From contig MCFL01000076.1 in the NCBI GenBank assembly GCA_002102555.1, forward strand, positions 47,348 to 111,347: 64,000 nt of DNA, in the 5' to 3' direction. The DNA comes from Catenaria anguillulae PL171 (lineage: Eukaryota; Blastocladiomycota; Blastocladiomycetes; Blastocladiales; Catenariaceae). Within the stretch, counting starts at the first letter, position 1. Every line of letters begins with the position of its first letter. This document shows positions 10,883 to 24,405 of this stretch, one piece after another. The notes beneath the pieces are model-generated. The model was not told the DNA's origin. It did not search any database and saw only the letters and a list, made by a program, of their open reading frames with translations. Made by a program: the position numbers and the translations under genes.

Positions 10883-12888
10883 ATGGTGTTCTCAATCGGC
10901 TCAAAGTTGCCGGATGATTCCTCGGGCAAGCAGGCAGCAAATGGCAACAGCAAGCGGCCCGCTCCCGAACCACCCACTCTGCTCATCGCCCGGTCTGCCG
11001 TCCTGTCATCCTCCTCGAACCGTGGCGGCCCGATCCCATCCACTGCCTCACTGCAATCCTCGGTGCACTCGAACGAATCTGCCCAACCGTTGCGCTCAAA
11101 TGCCGGCGCCGCCTCTGGTGCATCCAAACCCCGGTCCGCAAAGTCGCTACTGTTTGCCGGCCTGCTCTCAAAATGGCTCCCGCCCATCCCGCTCGCACTC
11201 CTGCTTGCCTTGCTCATGGGCGGCACCCAGGGCTTGCTCGGGTTCCTTTCGTGGCAATTCCCATACACCACGGGCGACGTGACTGCCACCCGGTTTGCAT
11301 CCGACCTACAGGGTGAACTGCTTGCCCTTGCCGTGACAAAGCTTCAAACGCACATTGACACTGCCGAACGGCTCGTCAAGATTCAACGCGCCATGTGGTC
11401 ACGCAACATCTTTAACGTGACCACGGCCAACGCACGCAATTACACAATGCAAGTCTTGCTCGACACGCTCGTGACCTACTCGGACATGGTCGTGACGCAA
11501 ACTTTTACAACGCCACAAGGTGGACTCAACGGCTATTATGTGAGCGTGAACCCGTCGACTGGCGCGGGCGAGTACACGCAATGGGTGACGGATGACGCGG
11601 GCAACTACATGGCCACGTCGATCGATCCACGCGCGCCCACGGTGCCGCTGGCCGTGCTTGACTCGATCCAAGGATACAATGCCAGTGCCGACGTTTGGGT
11701 GACCCAAGTGCAGCCGCTTGATCCAGCCAAACCGCCCGTATGGTCGCCCGCGTACGCTTGGGGCGGGGTGCTGTGGCTCACCTTGTCGCTCGGCATGTTT
11801 GCGCCGCCGCCCGCGAGCACCTATTTGGGTGTTGGATGCACGGATTTGGATCTTGGGTTCATTTCGCGGCAACTGGCGGGTGTCGTGGCAAACAACAAGC
11901 AGGCGGGAGCCTTGTCGGCGGGCGGCGCTAACTTGTTGCAGGCCGAGGGAACAGTCATGGTGGTGCTTGAGGCAGGCACAAATGTGGTCCTGGGCACGTC
12001 GATCGCGGGGCAGTTGTTAATTACGACGGATCCGTTGGGCATGGACAGGGCAGTCACGTTGGCAGATATGGCCACCATGGATCCGAGGATGAAGGAGATT
12101 GACCAGTATTTCACACGCGTTGGGGCCAGGCCCGAGGATAAGGAAAAGTGGGCGTTTGCGATTACAGACAACTTGGTGCAAACGACCATTGTCCGGTCGA
12201 GCAATCCACAATCCAATGTGAAATGGTGGTGTCTCGCCTGTTCTTTCTTTGTATCTTTCCACTCAGGATCTAATCAGGTTCAATATGTAGGGTCGCACTC
12301 GTCATTCTTCCCGAACAAGCCATTCTGGGCCCAATTCGCTCGGGCACAGGCACCACCGCTGCGATTGCAGGCGGCCTCACGTCCATGTCGGTGCTGCTCT
12401 CGACCATCATGGCCGTCCTGATTGCCAAATCGCTCGACCGCATCTCGCTCGACATGCAACGCCTGTCACGGTTCGAATTCAACCAAGTTATTTCCAACAA
12501 GTCGGAGCTCAAGCACACGAGCTATGTGAGCGAGCTACTCGAATTACAAATTGCCTTCTTTGAACTTGTGCGTGCGTTTTCGCGCGACATGCGCGATGCG
12601 AAAAAGGGGGCGGGAACAAGGCAGACGACCAGCGCGCATCATGCGACCACGGGCCATGGGCAAACACAGACGGGCACGGGGCATGGCGTGAGCAGCCATG
12701 GGAGTCAGGAGGGGGCGGGGACTATGTCGCAGGTGCATACGACAGGAACAGGGACTGGGGTGGCAAGTGGGTCGGCCGCAAGTGCGGGTGCGGTGCCGCC
12801 GAGAAGCGGGTCGGAGCTTGCGGGCATTTCGGATCACGGAAATGGGGTTGCAGAGGAGGTGGGAACACGGTCGGTTGGCCACAAGTGA
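10883..12888 (+). CDS. Two-pass membrane sensor with dCache-like extracytoplasmic domain and no recognised output domain
   Basis: Two exons, 10883..12225 and 12291..12888, giving 646 residues; the 65-bp intron runs from GTGGTG to TGTAG with an upstream TCTAATC as a likely branch site. The acceptor is fixed by phase. The donor could instead lie three bases downstream, which would add one Trp. Residues about 97-125 form a hydrophobic helix (PLALLLALLMGGTQGLLGFL). Residues about 130-460 look like a dCache sensor: a long helix, then PPVWSPAYAWGGVLWLTLSL, YLGVGCTDLDLGFISRQLAG and VKWVALVILPEQAILGPI. A second membrane helix at about 471-493 leads to a HAMP-like helical stretch (LDRISLDMQRLSRFEF). 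The rest is a low-complexity Gly/Thr/His/Ser tail. In related sensors a cyclase or kinase follows; here none is seen. Ligand unknown. Confidence 0.75.
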
Positions 12889-13462
12889 GCGTGAGCGGAA
12901 GCAGAGATTCGTGGGGTGGGAATGTGGGTTCAGGCGCTGGTTTTGCTGTTGTGGCTTTGAGGACAGGACTCTTTTGCTTCTCGTTTGCTCTTGGTTGAGT
13001 TACAATTCGTACCAAATCATTTCGTATCGTCCACGATCCTCAATTCGCGATGACTGTGAGCGTACAAGCGCTGATTCGGACATTGAGATACATTACGTGA
13101 CAGCAATGAGTGGAGAAACGACCACGCAAATCGAAAAGCAGGTTGGGAAGGCAGGGTGTAAATACAGGTGGGACGGAGGACAAGCGACACTGGCTAACGA
13201 GAGAACATGGCGCTCCAAAGGAACCTGGAACGCGATGGCAAGTTGGGAACGAGTTGAGGACATGGGATGAGATTGACCGCGACCACAATACTCGCAGGCA
13301 AGGCGGCGGGCACGTGGGAAGCAGGATGGGGGTAGACCGAGCGGGGTATGCAAATGGCGGCTGAGGGATTGGGTGTATGGCGTGCTTGAGATGCCGCAAA
13401 AGGGCAGGAATCAGGATTCGATGGGCGCGGAGGTGCGGGAGGGGAATGACTGTCCAGACGAC
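12889..13462. other. Intergenic between convergent genes
   Basis: 3' regions of the dCache gene (+) and the ARF gene (-). Nothing further was recognised. Confidence 0.5.
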
Positions 13463-14475
<1,013 letters not shown>

Positions 14476-14946
14476 ATGTCAGACTACTACGAAGACTACG
14501 ACCCGAGCAATGCCCAGCAGCGCGCCGCCCACGAGGCAAGCAAGCGCCGCGATGCCGAGATCCACCGGGACAAGATTGTCTACTCTGCCCGCTACAACGA
14601 CGACACGTGGGAGTACCGCCACGTCACCATCCCCAGAGAGCTCGTCCGCTATGTCCCGCGCGACAGGCTCATGACCGAGATGGAGTGGCGCGACTTGGGC
14701 GTCCAGCAATCACTGGGCTGGTCCGTTCTCTGGATCTCTGGACCTCTCCTATGCTTTTCTCCCTCTTTGCCCTTGTTTTCTGACTTGCTTCGCATTCATC
14801 ATTCCATCAGGGAGCACTACCTTGTCCACAAGCCCGAGCCCCACGTTCTACTCTTCCGCCGTGAAAAGGACTACCAGATCAAGTACCCAAATGGCAAGCC
14901 CGAGGACAACGAGAGATACAACGAAGCGACTCGCCAGTACCGCTAG
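14476..14946 (+). CDS. CKS1: Cyclin-dependent kinase regulatory subunit
   Basis: Small adaptor that binds Cdk1 and phosphorylated substrates to promote processive phosphorylation. Two exons, 14476..14720 and 14811..14946, separated by a 90-bp intron with donor GTCCGT and acceptor CATCAG; 126 residues. Splicing produces QSLGWEHYLVHKPEPHVLLF, the invariant CKS core. Upstream the protein has IVYSARYNDDTWEYRHVTIP and the phosphate-pocket arginine region. The N-terminal extension MSDYYEDYDPSNAQQRAAHE is acidic and Tyr-rich. The C-terminus is short (NERYNEATRQYR). An in-frame ATG further upstream at 14296 would add 60 unsupported residues and was not used. Confidence 0.96.
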   Translation: MSDYYEDYDPSNAQQRAAHEASKRRDAEIHRDKIVYSARYNDDTWEYRHVTIPRELVRYVPRDRLMTEMEWRDLGVQQSLGWSVLWISGPLLCFSPSLPLFSDLLRIHHSIREHYLVHKPEPHVLLFRREKDYQIKYPNGKPEDNERYNEATRQYR

Positions 14947-15652
14947 GACCAGTACCGTACCGCTCGCACTCTACCTGGCTCTTCCTCCCTTGCCTGGCCC
15001 GACTTTGGCTTCATCGATCGACGCCGTCTCTCGATCCACCGCTGGGCGTCGCCTTTGATTCACGCTTGAGCCATCATCAACCACAGCCCCATCTTGGTCC
15101 TCCTCCACGTCTTTCCCCGACATGTCCTCAATATCCAGCATCTCCCCTTTTTATTTAAGTTATTCAACATCTCCCTACCCATCTCTCTCGATGTCTCTGT
15201 CATCTACTGCTTCCGCCGCCGCAGGCCCAAAAAGTCTTGTTCTGTTTTGTTCGGTGGTCATTTCAGCTCAATGTATTAATATCATCACGCTGCCAATGCT
15301 GCCCGCCCTCGTTGTCATGTCACTTGGCTCCACTTCGTCCCGCATTCCCAAGCTCCCAAGTCTTTCGAGCTTGCTAGCGGACGCTTCCAACACCCACCCA
15401 GCTTCCTCCTTTCGTTCATGTTTGGGCCTCTCACACCAAGACGTGACCTAAAGATCAAGTGCGATCCAGGACAAGTTCACGACAATGCAAATGTATTTTT
15501 GTGCTTTGCGACCAAATCAACGCGCACGGAAAACAGATGTGAAACTCGGGAAATGAAGGGGCTAACCAAATATCAACTGGGAAACCAACTGCTCAACGCC
15601 AATCACTCATGATCGCGTGTACCTCCACCATTCCCTGCATGAGGCCTTTTCC
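14947..15652. other. Intergenic between convergent genes
   Basis: About 700 bp holding the 3' regions of CKS1 (+) and the BRSK-like kinase (-). No coding or RNA feature was recognised. Confidence 0.5.
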
Positions 15653-18391
15653 TCACATTGGATGCCCCCCATCGTGCTGATGACTCAACGCACTCGTGCT
15701 CCCGCCCACCCCCGCCCACGACCCGGCCCCAACCCTGGCCCCTCCCGAATTCCCATGCGCGTGCCCTGCTTGTACGGGCGACGCAATGATTCCGGCTTGG
15801 CCAATCCCCGCAGCGCTCAGCATGGCAATCACGCGCTGCATGCCGGCCATGGGCCCTTGCTGCAAGCTGCACGACAAGACAGACGACCCGCTACTAGTAG
15901 CCTGAGCGCCGGCCGATGGCGACGCGAGCGCCGTTTGACTACCCATCTCATTGCTGCCACCTGCCGCATCGGCAATGTCAATGCGAAACTTGACGACGCG
16001 CAACTCGCTTGCTGCGGGCAAGTGGCCCGCGATTTCGGCCGCCGCATACGCGCCGCTCGCACCCGTTGCACTAGCGGGCACGGGCACTTCGGCTTTGCAC
16101 TTGAGCCCGCTGCGTCGGCCATCTTGGACCTTGACGCCGAGCTCGGGCAGCACGCGCTTGAGCAGCGCCAGCGTCACGGTTGGATTGGCAGGGTGCACGA
16201 GCGTCATGCTTTCGGGCTTGAAGTTGGCCATGAGTGCGGCAAACCACGACCGTTTGGGGACAGTCAGTGTGGGCGTGGATGCACTCAGGTCCGATTGCGA
16301 CGCGTGCGCCATTTGGTTGGTGGGCGAGGAGGTGAGCGGGGTGATGGCGCCGGCGAGCGGGCGGATGGGCGCACGGTGGAATCGCGGGGTACCTGGTGAC
16401 GAACCGTGCGGGGACGTGTCTGAGCCGCCGGTACCGCCTGAGCCAGAGTTGAGGGCGGGAACGGACGAGGTCACGGATGGGCTGCTGCCTGCAGATGCAG
16501 CCGACGAGGCCGTGGGTTTGGGTGCACTTGGGATTTGGACAGTGAGCGGGTGAACGGCGTTGGAGTTGTTGGAAGACGACGTCAGGTTCGAATGACTAGC
16601 CGTCGCGCCATGTGGGTGATGTGTCGCGGAAGACGGATGGTGGTGGAACTCGCGGTGGTTGTGGTGATGTGCTGCCCGCCGTGGATCCGTGAGCGTGTCA
16701 ACCGAGCTCTGCACACGCCCGCGGAACTCGTCGGCAGGGGCGCCATGCGTTGATCCTGGCCGTGTCATCATCATTTGTGCCAAACTCTGTTGCCTGGGCG
16801 TCAACGGCCGTCCATCCTTGCCTGCAGTCGCTGCCGCTGCCGCTTGCACGTTTGAGCTCGACTCCTTGCCCTCCTTTGGCGACTCGCCCAACAAACTCGC
16901 CTGCGACCCACTCACCAAACTCGCCTCGCTCTTGCCGCGTTTTGCCCGCTCGGTAAACACACTCGCAAGACTCTCTGCCCTGCGCCTTGGCAGCCCGGAA
17001 TCCGTGTCATTATCGCCATCTCCCATCATGTCCTCTTCCAGGCCGCCATCGGCCATGTAATTCTGCAAATACTCCTCCTTACGAGCCCGGAGCAAATGAT
17101 AATACACCTTTTCGGGCGTTTGGTCTGGACTTGCCAGCGATGCGCGCAACCCGTGCTCGTCATTCCACCCAAGCAAGTTGAGCGATTTGACAATGTCGTC
17201 ATCGACATCGTCACCGCATACGGGCGAGTGCTGCGCGATTCCTTGGGCAACGGGCACGACGGATGCAGCATTGACAGGGACCGTGTGAAACCACGGGTGG
17301 GCAATGATGGCTTGCATTTGAATGCGGGCCTCTGGGTCCACATTGAGCATTTTGGTAATGAGGTCTTGCGCAAGCGAGCTAATGTGCGGCGGCATGTAAA
17401 ACTTGCCCGCTTTCACTTTGCTGAGCAAGCGCCTGATGTTTTCGTCGTCAAACGGCAGGTTGCCCGACAGCAGTGCATACAGAATCACACCGCATGACCA
17501 AATGTCGGACAGGGCGCCGTCGTATTTCACGCCACGGATGATTTCGGGCGATGCATAGTGTGGCGACCCGCACGAAGTTTCCAGCATTTTTCCGGCTTGT
17601 TGCAAGCTGGCCATGCCAAAGTCGGCGATTTTGATGCGGCGGTGCGAGTCGAGGAGCAAGTTTTCGGGTTTGAGGTCGCGATGGCTGTCATGGTTGCGAC
17701 GTCGTCTCGTATCGTGAGCTTCAATGTACCTGAAATGGGATCAAATGGATTCATGAACGGACCAGATTTGATGCTTATGGCAGTAGTCTAGACCGAAAAT
17801 GATTTGCTGAAAGAAGGTGCACGCCTCCTTTTCGTCCAATCGCCCGCGCTTGACCAGGTAATCAAACAACTCGCCGCCCTCGACATGTTCAAGGACCAAG
17901 TATCTGTGGTGATGGGGGGCAGGGCAATTCATTTCACGAGGTCGCATTGCGTGAGTGATCTGGTTCCTCAATCCGTCGCCCAACACCATCATCACCAAGC
18001 AAACGTACAGTTCATCATCCGTCTCATACACGTCATACAGCTGCATGACATGTGGGTGCTGCACCAGCTTCATAATCACAATCTCGCGCTCAATCTTGCG
18101 CGCCAAGTTCTGCTGCTGGCCATTGGTCATGGCCTGCTTGGGAATGATCTTGACGGCCACTTTTTGGTTGGTGCGCTGATGCACACCCAACTTGACGCGT
18201 CCGGTCGACCCCATGCCCAGTGTCTTGGTCATGATGTACGGACCGATACGCGAGGATTTTGCGGGCGGCTTGGGTGTTGTACCAGCGACCAGTGTGCCCT
18301 GGGATCCCGTGTGTGGGTGCGGGTTTTGTGGTGCGTGACCATGGTGCGCATTGTTGGGAGAGACGGGCGAGGCGTATTGCGAGGACGACAT
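15653..18391 (-). CDS. BRSK/SAD-1/Hsl1-type AMPK-related Ser/Thr protein kinase
   Basis: Three exons, 18391..18009, 17903..17763 and 17684..15653; introns are 105 bp (GTACGT...CACAG) and 78 bp (donor GTCCGT, acceptor GACAG). 851 residues. The kinase domain spans about 50-305: P-loop [12 protein letters not shown], catalytic K81 in [14 protein letters not shown] at 176-183, DFG at 196-198, and activation-loop T211 in METSC-type context ([15 protein letters not shown]), the site phosphorylated by upstream kinases in this family. After HPWF comes a UBA-like segment ([20 protein letters not shown], then [15 protein letters not shown]), as in BRSK/Gin4-like kinases. A long Ser/Gly/His-rich linker follows, then a KA1-like C-terminal region ([20 protein letters not shown] onward). 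Likely role: polarity or morphogenesis checkpoint. Exact orthology between BRSK and Hsl1/Gin4 is not resolved. Confidence 0.92.
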
Positions 18392-20096
18392 GGTGTGAGC
18401 GGATTGTTAACTGTTGGATTGGATCGGATCGATTTCCAGTCACGCAGGGAGGATGGGGGATCCAGTGTGGGAACGTCTAAAACGGTGTATGGGGATGGTG
18501 TTTGGTCGAGTCGAGTCTAGCTGGTCTAAATTGAAATCCGAGGGGGATACTTCTGCCTTCCAGTTGCTTGGATTTGCCTACAGTTAGACCGTATTCCACA
18601 ATAATGAGCTTGAAGTTTTCCTGACGGATCGGTCGTTGCCATGAGACCGTTGGACGAAAACAGACGGACCTGGATGGTCGAGGCGTGAGAAAGCAGAGGG
18701 GGTTGGTTCTTCAGGCAGAATTCGCTGTGGAGTTCATTGCAGGTAGCTTGCGGGTCTGGTATCGGTAAGATCTTGTTTTTGTACAATGTTCTTTCTCTTC
18801 TCGGCGCTCTGCCTTAGTCCAAAGATCGAGACAACATGACGAAATGACGCGTCGATTCACTGCACATTGGTTGGACGGGTCCTTCACAAGTAATGATCTG
18901 GCAAGTGCAAGCTCATGGTGACCGAGCTGCGGACAGCGCGAATGACGAATGGATAGCGCCAGATCCATTCGGCGATATTTTCCCATCCTTTCAAACGTTT
19001 CCGTCCTTGACCATCATCTCGCCACGGATGACGAAGAAACAAACCGTCGTCACCGCTCAAAGAACACGTCAGCAGCAGCATCCTCAGGCAGGAGAAAGTT
19101 CTGATTCCCGCACTTGGGTTGAGTGAAATGATGCTTCCCAATATACAAGCACATGAAGCAGGCTCTAGTCGATCATGCGCCAGCCGCCCAGGTCGCAAAG
19201 GTAGCATGTATAAACGAAAGAGCTTGACATGACGTGCATGGCCATGAATACATGAAGACATATGCCGCGCTTGGGGCGGGCCATCATTCCGCTCAGTGTA
19301 TAAACTCGGCCGTTTCCTCATTCTATGTCACCTCCTGACAACGCCTCTTGTCGCAATGAGCATCGCATGAGAGGCGGGGTTGCGGACTTGGGCCTCACGC
19401 TTGTCTATTTGCTTCGATCCTTCAGCCTTAGCATTATTGGACATGCTGGAATGTCTCAAGAACCGGGCGAGCGCGAGATGGAATGTCGTGTTGTTCACCT
19501 TGTGCCGCAAGTGGGTCGGCAGCAGCACGCTGGTCCACGCCTCAACTGGTGGTGATGAACGTGCCGAGCGAGCACGACATGGCGGCGGCATTTGGGTTTT
19601 ATTTTTCGAAAGGCTGGACTCAACATCAGCCATGAGCCCATGCTGAATTGGTATTGTTTGCAATGTGCCAAAGTCGTTGGGCAGCGCATTTCCTGGGAAT
19701 TTGATCCACGAGAATGGCCCGAGGCCTTTCTGGAGCAATGAAGCGCACAGCCTTTGACCAGGATTGAATTGACTAATTGGGATTGGGATTGCTCATGAAA
19801 GAAACGTGGGTTGCGGTGCACCTTGGTTGCCTGGTCACTGCAAAAGGTGGCCGACTGCACGGCGATCGATAGGAACTGGTTTCCTAGGTCTGCATGCACG
19901 CAAGCACCGACCGTCGAACTAGGTATGCATTTGGGTGGATCCGTGCCCACATCGAGTTATGTATGCGCACCAATAAGTGCAGGATCCGGTCCCTTGAACC
20001 CATTAAATCCTTCACTCAAGAGAGTGCGCGCGATGTCGTGTTGGTGATTGGATCGTTTATGATGAGTCTACTTGGCAAGGAGCAACTTGCACCAAA
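18392..20096. other. Gene-poor spacer
   Basis: About 1.7 kb between the start of the BRSK-like kinase and the 3' end of Mg-chelatase-like copy 2. It contains the kinase promoter. Frames present are short and resemble no known family. Confidence 0.45.
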
Positions 20097-21735
20097 ATTG
20101 AAATGGTGACTGCATGCATTTCAAGTACTTCAGTCACACGGGTATCTCGACTCTCTCGACAGCCCAGGCAACCCTCTGCACCACCTCCTCGACACTCGCG
20201 ACCTTCCCCTTTGCACGCTTCCTTCTACCGTGACCACCACCGATGCAAGCCGTCCCAATCAGAATCCGATGCACCACGACGCGAGTCACCACCCATTGCA
20301 CCACGTCCGGCGTGACCACACTGGAGCTCACGCCATACATGCTCGGGTGACAAACCACGTTGAGCGCCAGGATCCATTCGTTGACCAGGTTGGCGGCAAT
20401 TGGAATCGTTGGGAAACATGTGCGGAGTGAGACGAGCAGGTCGTGCAGGTATCTGCGAATGTCCATGTGGATTGGCGCGGGCGGGTGAAGGGCCAGGACT
20501 TGGGAGAGACGAGCAGGTGTGAGGTGGAGATCGGGCGGCAGAGGGTTCGTGAAAAGAGGCGAGGCTGGGGCAGAGGTGAGGATGGTGGAAAAGAGAAAGT
20601 GGGTCATCTATGAATGTACCGGTAAATACTGGTAAATCGGTCAGTCTCTTGATGTGTGGACGGAAGGGTCGATGAGAAACACGGACCAGTTGAGCACACA
20701 TTCCGACTTGAGGAAACCCAACTTGCCGGCCACCCGCACCAATCCCATCACGGTAAGGCACCACCACGACCCACATGAACAGACCTTGCTTGTGATTGCT
20801 GGGCAGCGGGACCAAATGCCGGCCATCGTTGACGTGGCCCGAGTGCATCACCTCGAGCATGGCCTCTTGCACTTGCCCATCGAGCTTGGTGCGGTTTTCG
20901 TTGAGGACAAGCACACCAATGTTGGCAACTTCATGTGAAGGTGGCGGCGCTGAAGCCGTCGATGGGTTGGCCAGTGGATCGACAAGTGACCGCCGATGTG
21001 ATTGGGTGTTTGATGTTGAGCGAGCACCTGCACCTCCTCCTGGGAGCGAAATGAGGCGACGTCGAAGCAACGTGTTGTTGCCAATGGTATTGTTGTTGTT
21101 GGATGCCGAGACAGAGGCAGCGGAAATCGAGTCCATTGTGGCATGTCGTGTTGTGCGCGATGTGTGGATAATTGGGTCGGCTGAGTGGTTTGCAGCAGGG
21201 AGGATCAGTTGGGATTGGAAGAGGCGGTTCAGGTTGGCGGTTGGATGAGGTTGTGAAGCGGCGGCAAGTGATGGAAAAGGCTCGAAAGAGCGGCCACTGA
21301 GGAGCGGTGTGTGGTCACGGTGATTGTCATTTTGATGTTGATTGTGGTTGCTGACAACGTGGAAGGAAGAGGAAGAGGCTGTGAGATGGTTTGGAGAGGG
21401 GATTGGGTCTGCGGCGGCTGAAGCTGAAGCTGAAGCTGAAGCCGATGGTGATGATGATGATGCTGCTTGTGCATTGCTGAGATGGAGGGGTAGATGGATG
21501 CAAACCGAGGATGCTTGGAATACTTGGGAGGCAATGTCGTGAATGGCACTGATGGTTGGTTGAACAGCTGCAGCGGGAGTCAAGACCACGGCGTGTCGAT
21601 TGGCAAAAGCACACGCAGCCAAAGTGCCAACCAGCTCTTGTGAACTGTCACATTGCAAAGTTTTGGTCACATGGCGCAGATTCCACAGAGTGCCTGCAGT
21701 CGCGGGGGTTGATTTAGCGTCATTCATAGTGCCAA
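20097..21735 (-). repeat. Inverted gene duplication, arm 2 (pairs with 6880-8530)
   Basis: Reverse complement of the Mg-chelatase-like gene arm at 6880-8530. Homology covers the coding region, its intron and about 35 bp beyond the stop; the promoters differ. The two arms are separated by about 11.6 kb holding HEM2, the dCache gene, ARF, CKS1 and the BRSK-like kinase. Confidence 0.9.
20134..21727 (-). CDS. Fungal Mg-chelatase/AAA-like protein, copy 2
   Basis: Two exons, 21727..20687 and 20607..20134, with a 79-bp intron at the same position and with the same GTCCGT donor as copy 1; 504 residues. Both frames are intact. Compared with copy 1, many of the differences change amino acids (for example V to G, D to G and Q to R within about 60 codons before the intron), so constraint on at least one copy may be relaxed. 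An in-frame ATG at 21844 would add 39 residues not found in copy 1, so MNDAKS was chosen as the start. Same conserved blocks as copy 1, same lack of a visible Walker A motif, same unknown function. Confidence 0.6.
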
Positions 21736-22343
21736 TTGTAAAGATCCAAGTATTCGTCTCAATCTCTGCCCTTGCCTGCACCCGTGAAGCCGTTTTCCGG
21801 ATCGGCAGAAGGGCAATGGAAGGAAGATGGAAGATGATCGACATGGCATTTTGATTTGTGGGGTCAGTGGCTGAACAGCAGAGCCAATCATCGCCAGCGA
21901 ATGAGGGTGAGGAGAAACCAAGCCCAAGTCTGGCATTTCATGATTCCAGTGCGCCCCATCCATGCCCAAGCGTGGCATGCGCCGTGCTGTGCCTGGCACT
22001 GGCTCTCTTCCTCCTCCTCCCTCCTCAGCGCTCAATGGACACTAATGTCACAATCGCCATGTAACCAACCCACTTTCTGGCAATAGTCGCAATCCGCAAC
22101 AGAGCCCAACACAATCAAGCAAAGCAAAGAATAATCTCGAAGTCACAATTTGGCCACCGACTCAGAGTGCCGCCCATCCTGGTCCTGCCATCCTCGTAAC
22201 ACCTTCGTTCTTCTTCGTCCATACCAACGTTGCCCGGCTGGCCGGCGTTCCAACAACTTTCATCAGCCTGTTCTTCTTTATCACCATATAGCCAATAGTG
22301 TCCAGAGTCCATTGCCATCGTCAACACCACCACAGTCGTCACA
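21736..22343. promoter_or_regulatory. Divergent spacer between Mg-chelatase-like copy 2 and KCH gene
   Basis: About 600 bp with two outward-facing promoters by position. No homology to the 5' flank of copy 1 was seen. No specific element was identified. Confidence 0.4.
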
Positions 22344-24005
22344 ATGGGGTGCTGCTTCTCGACGGCAAAGTGGAAGCGCGAGGAGATTCCCGACCACAAG
22401 TTTGACTTTGTCGACCTCAACGACTACAAGGACCGGTCGTTTTGCGCACAAATCGGGTACATGGGCGTCTTCCTCATGACGTTCCGCTCGGTGCTCATGT
22501 ACATGGCCGATATCTCGACCGCCGTCCTCATCACCCAGTTCAACTCGTGGTCCGTGGTCGACCCGTCCGAGCTCGCCAACTCGTCCATTTTCGGCATCCA
22601 GAACAAGACTTTCCAGTCCATTGTCCCCTACATTCAATTCATCTATGTCGGGTCCATCATTGTGTCTTTCTTGCTGCTCGCACTCGACACGCGCAAGTCG
22701 ATGCGCATCATCAAGTCAAGGGACATTTCATTTGCCTTCACCGACACGATTGCCTACCGGTATTATTCGCTGCGGTCGTTCCCGCACTGGTGCTTCTTTC
22801 AGGCCATTCGCGCGCATCACACCAGTTCGGACCAAATGGCGCTGTTTGTCTTCTTCCGCCTTAAGGGTATGACCATCTCTCGTCGCTCCCGCTGCTGTGC
22901 TGATGAGTGCGTACTCACTGTCTTGATTGCTCACTTGTCACTTTGTAGACTGGAAGCGTCTCATGTTTGCCGAAACTCCCCGTCACTTGGTCAATTTCCT
23001 GTTCCTGTCGCACCACATCATCAAGAATGGCACTGTCGGCAAGAGCTTTGAAATGATGCGCTTTGTGCGCAAAGAATTTGGCGGATCCGATATCACATCC
23101 ACCATCACCTCAAGGATGGGTGTCATCATCATGGTATGCCGTCCCTGTCATGTCGCTGCATCTTGACTCGCATCGCTTTTTTCATCTCACTCTGCCATCC
23201 ATTTCTTCTTGATGTGTAGGCATTCGTCTTCACCATGTACGCCATCAACCTCATCTCGACCATCATCGCCTCGCTCCTGTACCTGCCGCTGCTGTGTAAA
23301 ATCCGCGGCAACCTTAAGGAATACGTGTGCTCGCGCATCGACAAGCGCATTGCCGAACTGATGCGGCGCAAGGCCGCCAAGCGCATCAACCAGCAGCACA
23401 TGGAGCTCGCCATGTACGGCACAACCAAGGAATCGGCCATGACGGGCGGGCCAGAGGCAAAGTTGCCCGTGCTCACCGAGTACGGCAGCACGCCGCCTGC
23501 CGCCTCGTCGGGGTATGGCAAGGGCGCCGGCGGCGGAGCCAATGTGCAAATGATTCCGCTTGCCGGCGGCACCACGGGCGCACAGGCCAGTCCGGCCGTG
23601 TATGCGAGCCGCCCACCACCAGGATCGCCGAGCATGTCGCCCATGTTTGCCCCCGTGGACAGTTCACGGCGTGGATCCAACCAGCAACCAACGGGCGGAT
23701 ATCGGCCACAGCAAGGCGGACCCGCAGCATACTATCCGCTCAACTCGCCGCAGTTTGGCGCTTCGCCGCCGCCGTCGTCCTTGGGATCCAATCCAGCGCC
23801 GCCGCAGTATCCGCAGCACACGGGGTACTCGCAGTATTCGGCGTATAGTACGCAGCGGCCAGCTTCGCCGGCCGTTCATGCCCACCATGGCCACCAGCAG
23901 CACCAGTATGTGCAGCAGGCCCAGGGTGGGTACACGCGCCAGCAGTACCAGCAGCAGGGGCAGGGGCAGCAGGGGCAAGGTGGCGGGTATGGCCCGCGGT
24001 ATTGA
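22344..24005 (+). CDS. KCH1: KCH-family fungal low-affinity potassium import protein
   Basis: Three exons, 22344..22866, 22949..23133 and 23220..24005; introns 82 bp (GTATGA...TGTAG) and 86 bp (GTATGC...TGTAG). 497 residues. The N-terminus MGCCFSTAKW has a Gly/Cys/Cys arrangement typical of dual lipid anchoring. It is followed by the family signature IPDHKFDFVDLNDYKDRSF and a first membrane segment with LMYMADISTAVL. Further helices lie at IQFIYVGSIIVSFLLLAL, a short hydrophobic stretch near VNFLFLSHHI and GVIIMAFVFTMYAINLISTI. In yeast, Kch1 and Kch2/Prm6 mediate K+ influx that feeds calcium signalling in the mating response. The cytoplasmic tail of about 170 residues is Gln/Tyr/Pro/Gly-rich and probably disordered. 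Family recognition rests on the N-terminal signature and topology. Confidence 0.8.
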
Positions 24006-24373
24006 GCCTCCTCTCTTTTCTGTTTTGTTGGGGCTTTATCCATGGATTTCCTGCCTTGTGTGTGAATTTCTCTCTCTGTCTCTCTCTTTTCTTTTGGATA
24101 CTTTAGATTCCCCTGCTTGCCGTCAGCCTACTCGACGCTGTCGCCCGCTTCTCATCATCACCTCATGACGGGCGAGGGCGGGAGCTTGGCGCTTCCTGGT
24201 TCTTCTCTCTCCCTTTCGCTTCTGGTCTCTTGTACCTTTTCTCAACGCCCTTGTCGTACCCTTACACATTGTGTCATTATACGCACACGAGCCCATTGCC
24301 TTCCTCATGCTTTTTCGCCCTTTTTGGTTGGTTGTTTGCCCCACATTTGTCTATGCTGTACCCGTCTTGTGCT

Positions 24374-24405
<32 letters not shown>

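Noticed and set aside
12698-13270. A 190-codon plus-strand frame overlapping the dCache gene end
   Set aside because: It is a shadow of the real coding frame and continues into the spacer with no protein-like conservation.
21728-21844. Upstream in-frame start for Mg-chelatase-like copy 2
   Set aside because: The extra residues are not shared with copy 1, whose homology begins at MNDAKS.
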